DNA from: Actinomycetota bacterium
Lineage (GTDB): Bacteria > Actinomycetota > Actinomycetes > S36-B12 > UBA5976
Direction of reading: 5' to 3'
NCBI GenBank assembly: GCA_016870945.1
Contig: VGAH01000034.1
Span: forward strand, 1-9,732
Length of the DNA: 9,732 nt
Of this stretch, positions 1-6,498 are shown piece after piece; position 1 is the first letter of the stretch, and each line of letters starts with the position of its first letter. The notes under the pieces are model-generated. The model did not search any database. It had not been told where the DNA came from and saw only the letters and a list, made by a program, of their open reading frames with translations. The position numbers and the translations under genes were made by a program.

Positions 1-109
1 TGCCGATCTGGTGGGTGCCCTCAGCTAATGCTTTAACGGTGTGGCTAGTGGCGTCTTGGCGAGCCACCAAATCGTTGAGTTCTAACCACAATTCGTCGAA
101 ATTCTTCAC
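1..109 (-). CDS. hisE: Phosphoribosyl-ATP pyrophosphatase, N-terminal fragment (cut by window edge)
   Basis: HisE hydrolyses phosphoribosyl-ATP to phosphoribosyl-AMP and pyrophosphate, the second step of histidine synthesis in the cytoplasm. Only the first 36 codons are in the window. The translation begins VKNFDELWLELNDLVAR and continues with TVKALAEGTHQIG, which matches the start of actinobacterial HisE proteins (KTFDELF... then TVxALxxGxHxIG). The GTG at 107-109 is the only usable start, because an in-frame TAA lies four codons upstream. The rest of the protein, including the metal-binding EExxE region, is beyond the left edge. The gene is divergent from the small membrane protein at 164, with 54 bp between them. 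A TAAGGT hexamer 6 nt before the GTG suggests a leaderless transcript. The identification rests on family pattern recognition of a short fragment. Confidence 0.8.
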   Translation of the reverse strand, partial: MKNFDELWLELNDLVARQDATSHTVKALAEGTHQIG

Positions 110-115
110 CCTCGA

Positions 116-121
116 ACCTTA
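116..121 (-). promoter_or_regulatory. Candidate -10 box for hisE (leaderless)
   Basis: On the minus strand this reads TAAGGT, a TANNNT hexamer ending 6 nt before the GTG start of hisE. This spacing would put the transcript start at or next to the start codon. No convincing -35 box is seen. The call is weaker alone than as part of the repeated pattern in this window. Confidence 0.35.
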
Positions 122-150
122 TGTGAATGTGGCCTCTAGGCCTACGCGAG

Positions 151-156
151 TACGGT
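151..156 (+). promoter_or_regulatory. Candidate -10 box for the small membrane protein gene
   Basis: TACGGT fits TANNNT and ends 7 nt before the ATG at 164. No Shine-Dalgarno sequence lies between them, which is consistent with a leaderless transcript. The hexamer is a poor match outside the TA and final T, so this is tentative. Confidence 0.25.
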
Positions 157-163
157 TTTGGGC

Positions 164-499
164 ATGCCACCGCGCAAATCGACCGCACGTAAATCAACCG
201 CGCGCCGCTCGACTTCTCGCAAGACGACCAAGCGCGCGCCCGCACGCACAACACGCGCCAGCAAAGCCAAGAGTCTCAAGACCCACCCGCTGCACAACCC
301 AAACCCGTGGTCAACCAGAAAGCCACAGTCAATCATCTTGACCATCACCGTCATCGTGATTCTGGTCGGGGTGATCGCTGCCGCCCTTGACTACATCTCG
401 GCGGCACGCGGCGGTGTAGTGCCGGTGCTGATGCTGGCCGTCGCCCCGATATTGGCCATCTATTACATCTGGTACTTCAACTTCAATAAGGCGCGATAG
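164..499 (+). CDS. Small membrane protein with histone-like basic N-terminal tail
   Basis: A protein of 111 residues that I do not recognise with certainty. Residues 1-40 are almost entirely K, R, S, T, A and P, with short repeated KSTAR/RSTSR units, much like histone-H1-type or HU C-terminal tails. After an HPLHNPNPW stretch come two hydrophobic helices, at about residues 56-75 and 82-103, joined by a short loop, then a short basic end (NFNKAR). The layout resembles the actinobacterial division protein CrgA (basic N-terminus, NPxW, two helices), but the helix sequences are not clearly CrgA and the tail is much longer and more basic. The tail is probably cytoplasmic by the positive-inside rule and could touch DNA, RNA or acidic lipid. 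ATG 164 was chosen over a TTG at 158 because it is the stronger codon. The gene's last 17 bp overlap the convergent gene at 483. Confidence 0.72.
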   Translation: MPPRKSTARKSTARRSTSRKTTKRAPARTTRASKAKSLKTHPLHNPNPWSTRKPQSIILTITVIVILVGVIAAALDYISAARGGVVPVLMLAVAPILAIYYIWYFNFNKAR

Positions 500-1193
500 C
501 CCCAGCTGCTTTAAGCGCGTAACCAACCGCGTGGCCAATTAGCAACGCAAACAACACCGTGCCTAAACCAACGGTGCCCCCCAATAACCATCCGATGACC
601 AACACACTGGCCTCTAGCCCTAGGCGAACCCACGCAACCGGCCAACCGGTTCGATCGTGAATACCAGTCATCAAACCGTCCCTAGGGCCAGGCCCGAGAT
701 TGGTCGTTAAGTACATACCGCTCCCGACACCGATGATCGCGATTCCAAACAGAACCATCGCAAGTGCCACCCACCAGTTCGTTTGAGCTGGCACCAACCA
801 AACCGTCACTTGTAATGCGACGGCGATGATCACCGCATTCGCGATGGTGCCAAGCCCGGGCTTCTCACGAAGTGGCACCCACAACAACAACACCATCAAG
901 CTCGTCAAGAACGTTGCTAAGCCGATCGATACTGGCAACTGAACCGAGAGCCCTTGGGCGAAAACAGTCCAGGGGCTAACGCCTAAGCCCGATACGACGA
1001 GTAGGCCTTCGCCAGTTCCAAACAACCAAAGACCCGCAACTAGCACCACCAACGTCAAAGGCTTGGCACGCCATCGACTACTGGCACGCCACTTAACCCA
1101 AGGGATCGTGCGAGACGGACTTAAGAATTCAAGCCACGCAGGGACGCGCTTACTGATTCTTGTTTTGGAAGCGAGTGGCTTCTTATCATTCAC
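483..1193 (-). CDS. YczE-type integral membrane protein
   Basis: A 236-residue polytopic membrane protein of the YczE/YitT/YyaS group (COG2364-like), whose transport or other role is not established. Features visible are a GVSPWTVFAQ segment (about 71-80), PGLGTIANA (112-120), the characteristic NLGPGPRDGLMTGI stretch (165-178), and GGTVGLGTVLFALLIG near the end (205-220). About five hydrophobic helices begin at residue 46. The frame stays open further upstream, to 1349, but that part is antisense to the chromate-transporter gene and is basic and low in hydrophobics, so I place the start at the GTG at 1193. A TATGTT hexamer sits 6 nt before it. The first 45 residues are basic and probably cytoplasmic. 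The gene ends in TGA, overlapping the convergent small gene by 17 bp, and is divergent from the chromate transporter with 35 bp between starts. Confidence 0.85.
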   Translation of the reverse strand: MNDKKPLASKTRISKRVPAWLEFLSPSRTIPWVKWRASSRWRAKPLTLVVLVAGLWLFGTGEGLLVVSGLGVSPWTVFAQGLSVQLPVSIGLATFLTSLMVLLLWVPLREKPGLGTIANAVIIAVALQVTVWLVPAQTNWWVALAMVLFGIAIIGVGSGMYLTTNLGPGPRDGLMTGIHDRTGWPVAWVRLGLEASVLVIGWLLGGTVGLGTVLFALLIGHAVGYALKAAGAIAPY

Positions 1194-1199
1194 CTTCAA

Positions 1200-1205
1200 A
1201 ACATA
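1200..1205 (-). promoter_or_regulatory. Candidate -10 box for the YczE-type gene (leaderless)
   Basis: On the minus strand this reads TATGTT, ending 6 nt before the GTG start at 1193. It lies within the 35-bp divergent gap shared with the chromate-transporter gene. The two proposed -10 boxes are 11 bp apart, so RNA polymerase could probably not occupy both at once. Confidence 0.4.
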
Positions 1206-1216
1206 GTGGTCGCAAT

Positions 1217-1222
1217 TATGAT
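1217..1222 (+). promoter_or_regulatory. Candidate -10 box for the chromate-transporter gene (leaderless)
   Basis: TATGAT matches the TATAAT consensus at five of six positions and ends 6 nt before the GTG at 1229. A possible -35 is TTCAAA at 1195-1200 with a 16-bp spacer. No Shine-Dalgarno sequence precedes the GTG, which supports a leaderless transcript. Confidence 0.45.
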
Positions 1223-1228
1223 GAAAAT

Positions 1229-2518
1229 GTGAAAGCACGTCGTGATTGGCGCGTATGGCTACAAATTGGCACGCTAGGTTTCGGCGGCCCCGCCGGACAG
1301 ATCGCGTTACTTCAAAGAGAACTAATCGAAAAACACAAGTGGATCTCACACGATGAACTAAGCCGCACCATTGCGCTTACTTCGATAATCCCCGGGCCAG
1401 AAGCCCACCAAACCGCTACTTACATAGGCCTAAAGCGCTCTGGGCTAAAGGGTGCACTAACTGCTGCGACGCTATTCATTGCCCCGGGCGCGGTGATTAC
1501 CGCTGCTCTTGCCGGGCTGTACTTGGCCGCGGGTGATCTACCCGTGGTTCGCGGCGCACTGCAAGGTTTGCAGGCCAGCGTCATCGCAATAATCGCAGCC
1601 GCACTGATTTCTCTTGGTAGGCGTGCGCTGGTTTCGAAACTGTTGTGGTTGGTCGCAGGCGCGTCTTTCATCGCAAGCTTCTTCTTGGGCATTCCTTTCA
1701 TACTGGTGGCACTGGCGCTAGGAACCGCCGCTTTTGCCGTGCGGCCCGAACTAGCAACTCACCCCGAGACGCCGACTTTGCAATCTGTGCAGCTTGGCCG
1801 CCTAATCGATAAGCCAAAGCGAGTTGTCGCGATTGGCGTCAGCCTTTTAGCTCTAGTCGCGGTTTGTGTACTGGCCATAAATATTTGGACGGGGTCTGAC
1901 TCGCGCTGGGGTTCACTTGCATGGGTTCTACTAGTTAGTGCTTACACCCTCGGTGGTGCCTACGCGATAGTTGATTACGCATCCCAAGAGTTCGTAATCA
2001 ATTACGGCTGGCTTAGTGCAACCGACATGAGCGTTGGCTTAGGCCTAGGCGAATCAACCCCAGGGCCATTGATTTTGGTGCTTGAGTTCGCATCAATATT
2101 GGCTGCTGCCACCGACCCTTTCTCTTTACTACCGATCTGGTTGGCTGGCGCGCTAGCGGGGCTGCTTGCAGTTTTCGTACTCTTTGCGACTTCGACCGGG
2201 ATCATTTTGAGCATTGCCCCATTTACCGACCGACTACTTGCGTCAGCGAGGCTGCGTCAAGCCATGCGAGTCATCTCAGCTGCAGTAGTGGGGGTGTTAG
2301 TAAGTCTTGGCCTGTCGTTTGCAATCACCACGTTCTTTGGTGAAGTAGAACTAACAAGGTTTGGTGACTTAGTTCAAGTACTTACCCCAACTCTCGATTC
2401 AATCTATTGGCCAACGGTCTTGATTGGCGCGCTTGCCGCCGTCCTGCTATTTAGGCTTCGTTTGCCTCTATGGCAAGTGGCCTTGATTTCGGCCGGCGTT
2501 GGGGCCTTAATTCACTAA
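1229..2518 (+). CDS. chrA: Chromate transporter family protein, full-length two-domain form
   Basis: A 429-residue inner-membrane protein of the CHR family (two PF02417-type halves). Characterised ChrA members export chromate using the proton motive force, but many homologues have unknown anion substrates. The N-terminal half carries GFGGPAGQIALL (17-28) and the signature TSIIPGPEAHQTATYIG (51-67). The C-terminal half repeats the design with TLGGAYAIV (240-248) and GESTPGPLILVLE (274-286). About ten to twelve helices are visible, with a loop of about 30 polar residues between the halves (172-198). The length is typical for the two-domain type. The frame is open back to 1160, but that part overlaps the divergent gene, and the GTG at 1229, preceded by TATGAT at 6 nt, is the best start. 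The gene ends in TAA, 39 bp from the convergent dehydrogenase. The family call is firm. Chromate as the actual substrate is inference. Confidence 0.92.
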   Translation: MKARRDWRVWLQIGTLGFGGPAGQIALLQRELIEKHKWISHDELSRTIALTSIIPGPEAHQTATYIGLKRSGLKGALTAATLFIAPGAVITAALAGLYLAAGDLPVVRGALQGLQASVIAIIAAALISLGRRALVSKLLWLVAGASFIASFFLGIPFILVALALGTAAFAVRPELATHPETPTLQSVQLGRLIDKPKRVVAIGVSLLALVAVCVLAINIWTGSDSRWGSLAWVLLVSAYTLGGAYAIVDYASQEFVINYGWLSATDMSVGLGLGESTPGPLILVLEFASILAAATDPFSLLPIWLAGALAGLLAVFVLFATSTGIILSIAPFTDRLLASARLRQAMRVISAAVVGVLVSLGLSFAITTFFGEVELTRFGDLVQVLTPTLDSIYWPTVLIGALAAVLLFRLRLPLWQVALISAGVGALIH

Positions 2519-2557
2519 GCGAGCTCACTAGCCGCATCGAACCGAGCCAGTTAGTGG

Positions 2558-3601
2558 CTAGATGGTGACGGTGTCGATCACGAACCGGTAGCGAACATCA
2601 CTGTTAACCACCCGGTCGTAGGCCTTATTTATATAGTCGGCGTCAATTACTTCGACATCGCTCACGATGTTGTGCTTACCGCAGAAATCGAGCATTTCTT
2701 GGGTCTCTTTGATACTGCCGATCATCGAGCCTGCCAAAGACCTGCGCATCTCAAGTAGCGAGCCGGCGTTGATTGGCGCGGGTTTACCGGGCAACCCGAC
2801 GATGACCAAGGTGCCGTTTAACTTGAGGAGCTTTAGAAACCGATCTATATCTACGTCTGCTGAGACGGTATTGATGATGATGTCTTGGGTCTTAGTTAAC
2901 GCACCTAGGGCAGCTTCATCGTGGGTGTTGACGAATGCATGAGCGCCAAGGGCTAAGGCGTCAGCTTTCTTAGAATCGCTATGACTTAGCACTGTGACAT
3001 TGGCACCCATGGCCGCGGCGAACTTCACGGCCATGTGCCCGAGCCCACCTAAGCCCATGACAGCGACGTTTTTGCCGGGGCCAGCACCCCAATGTCGAAG
3101 CGGTGAATAAACAGTGATTCCCGCGCACAAAAGTGGCGCCACACCTGTGGGGTCAAGGTTCGCAGGGACTCTCATCACATAATCCGCGTCAACCACGATG
3201 TTCTTCGAATAACCGCCAAAATTAAGAGTCTTGCCGTCACGCGCAAAGTCGTTATACGTCTGTGTCATGCCTTCAAGGCATTGGTGGCTCTCGCCTGATT
3301 GACAGTTCTCACACTTTCTACATGAATCGACGTAAACCCCTACGCCAACTGGCTCACCTACTTTGAACTCGGTTACATCTTTGCCGACAGCCGCAACCGT
3401 GCCCATGATCTCGTGCCCAGGCACCATAGGGAACTTCGCGGGCCCCCACTCTTCTCGAACCTGATGAATATCAGAGTGGCAAATGCCTGCATAAGAGATG
3501 TCTACTGAGACGTCTCGAGCCCCAATTTCTCGCCTATCGAATTCCCATGCAGCTAGCGGAGCGCTTGCAGATTGCGCGGCAAAGCCTTTTGTTTTACCCA
3601 C
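2558..3601 (-). CDS. adhC: Zinc-dependent NAD(P) alcohol dehydrogenase, AdhC/YahK type
   Basis: A 347-residue cytoplasmic medium-chain dehydrogenase that interconverts alcohols and aldehydes. The closest remembered relatives are mycobacterial AdhC and the YahK/cinnamyl-alcohol-type enzymes. Catalytic zinc ligands are C41 (in GICHSDIH), H63 with E64 (in PGHE), and C159 (in LLCAGIT). The structural zinc loop has C94, C97, C100 and C108. The cofactor-binding motif GLGGLG is at 183-188. The segment SHSDSKK (206-212) after the second strand resembles NADPH-preferring members, so NADPH use is likely, and aldehyde reduction is the probable physiological direction. All key residues are present. The GTG start at 3601 lies inside the last codons of the upstream hydrolase gene (8-bp overlap), next to an AAAGG stretch, so translation is probably coupled. 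It is the last gene of the operon starting near 6467. Confidence 0.93.
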   Translation of the reverse strand: MGKTKGFAAQSASAPLAAWEFDRREIGARDVSVDISYAGICHSDIHQVREEWGPAKFPMVPGHEIMGTVAAVGKDVTEFKVGEPVGVGVYVDSCRKCENCQSGESHQCLEGMTQTYNDFARDGKTLNFGGYSKNIVVDADYVMRVPANLDPTGVAPLLCAGITVYSPLRHWGAGPGKNVAVMGLGGLGHMAVKFAAAMGANVTVLSHSDSKKADALALGAHAFVNTHDEAALGALTKTQDIIINTVSADVDIDRFLKLLKLNGTLVIVGLPGKPAPINAGSLLEMRRSLAGSMIGSIKETQEMLDFCGKHNIVSDVEVIDADYINKAYDRVVNSDVRYRFVIDTVTI

Positions 3602-5696
3602 CTTTAATTACTGGCTCCATGTCGCCCTGGGCGATTTCTTCGACATCTTGAGCTGACACGTCAGTTCGGTCGATCCACTTGCCCACCATCTTTTCGACCT
3701 TCTCTTCTGCGGCGGCGCGCTTGGGCGTGGGCTGTGTTTCAGCCACTGCCCAACGGCGACGCGTCTCCCACTCGAGTTCGCGGGCGCGCAAGGCCTCTTG
3801 CACAGCCGCCATTTCTTCGTCAGTCGCTTCAAGGCTAAAGACTTTTCGCACCGCTTCAGGGGTCTCTCGGCGGTAATCGTGGCCACCTTCGTCGAATACC
3901 CCAGGCGTTGGGGTGAGCGCATTTTGCATGTCAATGAATGTGGCGATGAAGGTGACGATTGGCATCCACTTGGTGTGCCGAGGCGCACCTGGCGGTCTGG
4001 TGTCGTTGGGCCCAAGCCAATCAGGCTGGCGCCAAATAACAGAGGTTCCAAATTTCGGAATCGGGTCGTCACCATTTTGAAGCAACAGAAAGTCAACTTG
4101 GCTCTTTTGATCATCAGGCAAGTTGCGCCAATCGCGCACGGCCCGCGGCATATAGACGGTGCCTGGGCCAACTTCAGGCGGAACGCTCACGCTGCGATCA
4201 CCCCAGAGCTCTTTCTTCCAGTCGGTGGCAGCTGGGGTGCCGATCCAGACGGCTGCGTCTAAGCCAACACCTTCTGGGCCAGTGATGCCTTGACCTTTGA
4301 ACATGTCTTCACTTACTTGCGAGCCCAAGGATTCACCGAACATCAAGATTTTCGGACGTTTGCTGCGCGGCATCGCAAGCAGGCGCTTCATGATTCCGTT
4401 AAGAACCATGCGCGTTTGGTTCGTGCCCTCGGGAACCTTCGTCAAGGAAAGTGCAGAGGGCAGAACTGAGTACTGAATTGCAGCCGAGGCGCAGTTGCCC
4501 TTGGTTAAGTATTCAAGGGTTTCACACGCTACGTAATTGACATAGCCCGAACCGGTAGGCGAAAAGAGCGCAAAATAGGGGCGCTCTAGTGCCCTCGTCC
4601 GATCTATTTCTCTCAAAAGCAATTCAGCGCGCTCTTCAGGGCTTGATGCGGCTTCGAGTGAGGCATAAACGCGAATCGGTTGTTTGGCTTTTGTAGTGCC
4701 CATGACGTGATTGATTTCTTCTGGGGTTAGAACCATTGAAAGCCAACGACGTGACTCGCGAGTTTGGTCGTTCCACGAACTAAACGAGCCGGGGCCACCC
4801 GTTACTTCTGGAATGTCTGGTGGTGTTGCGTGGGCGGGTTCGACTGCGGTGCCAGGTTTCGACAACAAATAACTAGCTGCCGTTAGGCCACCCCAACCGA
4901 TGGCAGCCAGAGTTGCTGCAGACCCGATACGGCCAATGGTTCGGTGATCATCAACTTGACCACCCAAAGTCTTTGCAGCTGCGTTGGCAACTACCTCTGC
5001 GATTTTCGACTCAAAGCGGCCGGCTAAACCGAGGAATGCACCAACTACCAAACTTGACGCCATCGCTTTTGGAACCGAAACTTCGCGAACATCGTCTTCG
5101 TGCGGACGGTTATCTGGCGCATCGAGTGCACCTGCCGTTGGTTTCTTGCTCATCGTGTAGCGGTAAGTGGCTGCGGTTGTGCCCAGTGTTGCTAACAAAG
5201 TCACGGCCGTTCGCGCCTTACCACCGACGATGCCAAGTAGGCCTGCACCGATGCCTGCTGCTGCAGCAGAGCCGAGCCCCATGGCGGCAAGACGTGCGCC
5301 CGAGCGCGCTTTTGACTCGTGCTGCTTAGGCGGCAGTGCTCTTAGCGCGGCAACTGATGCAGCAACAACACCTGCGTCAACGACGGCGCCGGTGACTACC
5401 CGTCCAAACATCGAAGATGAGGCACCTGGCAAGCGGTCGGCAATGGAACGCAAGAACGAATGCGCTGAAACGCCCCACTGATACCCGACAGTCGCAGCCA
5501 CGCCACTGATAATCGCTTGGTCGCGAGTGCCACGGCTTAAAAGATTTGGTTGGTAGGACAGCCCGGTGTAGTAGGCACCAAGCAATAGACCGGCTCGTGA
5601 AGAGACGTCAATTGAACCCTGATCAAGGTCACCACTTGATTGCGCGCGAGCGATTTCTTGGTTCGGCAACGCACGGCCAGTGTTCTCCTTAGCCAT
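3594..5696 (-). CDS. Membrane-anchored alpha/beta hydrolase (Abhydrolase_9 type)
   Basis: A 700-residue protein with a membrane N-terminal half and a hydrolase C-terminal half, matching the actinobacterial Abhydrolase_9_N (PF15420) plus Abhydrolase_9 (PF10081) layout. The substrate is unknown, though a lipid or ester in the envelope would fit the membrane location. Residues 35-280 hold about six hydrophobic segments; the QPNLLSRG (49-56) segment after the first corresponds to the family's PSLLPR. The hydrolase part starts near 310. PIRVYASLEAA (340-350) and the nucleophile elbow GESLGS (454-459) with S456 are clear. The likely acid is D544 in GDDPIPKF and the likely histidine is H606 in GGHDY. 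Residues 622-700 are a charged, helical extension I cannot assign. ATG 5696 follows the secreted protein's stop by 9 nt with a weak AAGAG ribosome site. Its stop overlaps the dehydrogenase start, so the three genes form an operon. Confidence 0.88.
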   Translation of the reverse strand: MAKENTGRALPNQEIARAQSSGDLDQGSIDVSSRAGLLLGAYYTGLSYQPNLLSRGTRDQAIISGVAATVGYQWGVSAHSFLRSIADRLPGASSSMFGRVVTGAVVDAGVVAASVAALRALPPKQHESKARSGARLAAMGLGSAAAAGIGAGLLGIVGGKARTAVTLLATLGTTAATYRYTMSKKPTAGALDAPDNRPHEDDVREVSVPKAMASSLVVGAFLGLAGRFESKIAEVVANAAAKTLGGQVDDHRTIGRIGSAATLAAIGWGGLTAASYLLSKPGTAVEPAHATPPDIPEVTGGPGSFSSWNDQTRESRRWLSMVLTPEEINHVMGTTKAKQPIRVYASLEAASSPEERAELLLREIDRTRALERPYFALFSPTGSGYVNYVACETLEYLTKGNCASAAIQYSVLPSALSLTKVPEGTNQTRMVLNGIMKRLLAMPRSKRPKILMFGESLGSQVSEDMFKGQGITGPEGVGLDAAVWIGTPAATDWKKELWGDRSVSVPPEVGPGTVYMPRAVRDWRNLPDDQKSQVDFLLLQNGDDPIPKFGTSVIWRQPDWLGPNDTRPPGAPRHTKWMPIVTFIATFIDMQNALTPTPGVFDEGGHDYRRETPEAVRKVFSLEATDEEMAAVQEALRARELEWETRRRWAVAETQPTPKRAAAEEKVEKMVGKWIDRTDVSAQDVEEIAQGDMEPVIKGG

Positions 5697-5705
5697 TGAT
5701 GACTC

Positions 5706-6467
5706 TTAGCCCCGCCAAGCCTGAATCGCTGCGTTAGCTACCCGAGCTACGCCATTTTTTTGCTTAGTGCTAAGAGGGGTGACTTGGCTGTTGGAATACA
5801 TCGTTTGAATAACGACACTGCCTACCAAAGAGTAAATGGTGAGGTTGTCCGTGCCGCTGCCGACGGTTGCATCGTTTTGCGGTTCTTGGTTTAAAAAGTC
5901 AGTCTCGACATAAACGCTTGGCTGGCCATTAAATGTCACGCTGGCAAGTTGGCCATTGCGATATGAATTGGTGTACGAACTATCGGGCACATCGCCGTCG
6001 CCAGGTGTCGTAGTGGTCTTGGTGCCTTTGCACTTTTTGGCGCGCTCTTTAATGAGATCAAAAGTCTTAGATGCCGCCGAAGCGGTCGAAAACTCATTAA
6101 CCGTGACTGATAAAGATGTGTATCTGAAGTTCTTCTGATTCGTCGTTAGAGATGGGTCAGAGTTGTAACTCCCGTTGTAAGACGACACAGGGGCCTTGAC
6201 GGCAACTTGTTTGAACTCGTCAGGGTCTGAGGTCGGGATGCCGCTGCAGAGATAGATTCGCTGTGACTTGCTACCCGGAAGAACGTAGAAATTCAGCTTG
6301 TCCGTCATGGGACCAAGAGATTTCGGGATCACGGAATGTTCGATCATGTGAGTGGCGGCGTACCCGTAACGCTCTTTGTCGTAGGCGCTGGACTGCGTCG
6401 CGGTCGCTAGAGCCAGCAGTGACACGGTGGCGCCGAGGGCAATAACGCGTGGGGTTTTACGAAACAC
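5706..6467 (-). CDS. Secreted PknH-sensor-like protein
   Basis: A secreted protein of 253 residues from GTG 6467, or 256 from TTG 6476; residue numbers here use the longer form. It has a clear Sec signal peptide: basic start (RKTPR), hydrophobic core VIALGATVSLLALATA, and probable cleavage after A31 (SSA-YD). No lipobox cysteine is present, so it should be released or held by a partner. The mature part is rich in S, T, N and Y, with a late VYVETDFLNQ...DNLTIYSLVGSVVIQTMY segment that recalls the PknH-type extracellular sensor domain (PF14032-like). Only two cysteines remain, C77 and C149, enough for one disulfide, whereas PknH has two. It is the first gene of a three-gene operon with the membrane hydrolase and dehydrogenase, so a ligand-binding or regulatory role for the hydrolase is possible. 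The family assignment is moderate. GTG was preferred because TTG would leave no room for a ribosome site. Confidence 0.75.
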   Translation of the reverse strand: MFRKTPRVIALGATVSLLALATATQSSAYDKERYGYAATHMIEHSVIPKSLGPMTDKLNFYVLPGSKSQRIYLCSGIPTSDPDEFKQVAVKAPVSSYNGSYNSDPSLTTNQKNFRYTSLSVTVNEFSTASAASKTFDLIKERAKKCKGTKTTTTPGDGDVPDSSYTNSYRNGQLASVTFNGQPSVYVETDFLNQEPQNDATVGSGTDNLTIYSLVGSVVIQTMYSNSQVTPLSTKQKNGVARVANAAIQAWRG

Positions 6468-6486
6468 TGTCCGCAAGCCTAATCAG

Positions 6487-6492
6487 CACAAT
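6487..6492 (+). promoter_or_regulatory. Possible -10 box for the FUSC-type gene
   Basis: CACAAT matches TATAAT at four of six positions and ends 6 nt before the GTG at 6499, the same spacing as at the other proposed leaderless starts. It lies in the 31-bp gap to the divergent secreted-protein gene. The match is weak and no -35 is evident. Confidence 0.25.
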
Positions 6493-6498
6493 TACTGG

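Noticed and set aside
1194..1349. Upstream extension of the YczE-type reading frame (52 more codons).
   Set aside because: It lies antisense to the conserved N-terminus of the chromate transporter, is not hydrophobic, and a good start with a -10-like box exists at 1193.
2529..2562. Small hairpin (AGCCA-GTTAG-TGGCT, 2545-2559) and a CTAGCC/GGCTAG pair between the convergent genes, considered as a terminator.
   Set aside because: The stem is only 5-6 bp, there is no T-run on either side, and it runs into the dehydrogenase stop codon.
3608..4262. Two long frames overlapping the C-terminal part of the hydrolase gene on both strands (3608-4171 minus, 3798-4262 plus).
   Set aside because: They overlap well-supported hydrolase sequence including conserved motifs, and their composition is arbitrary.
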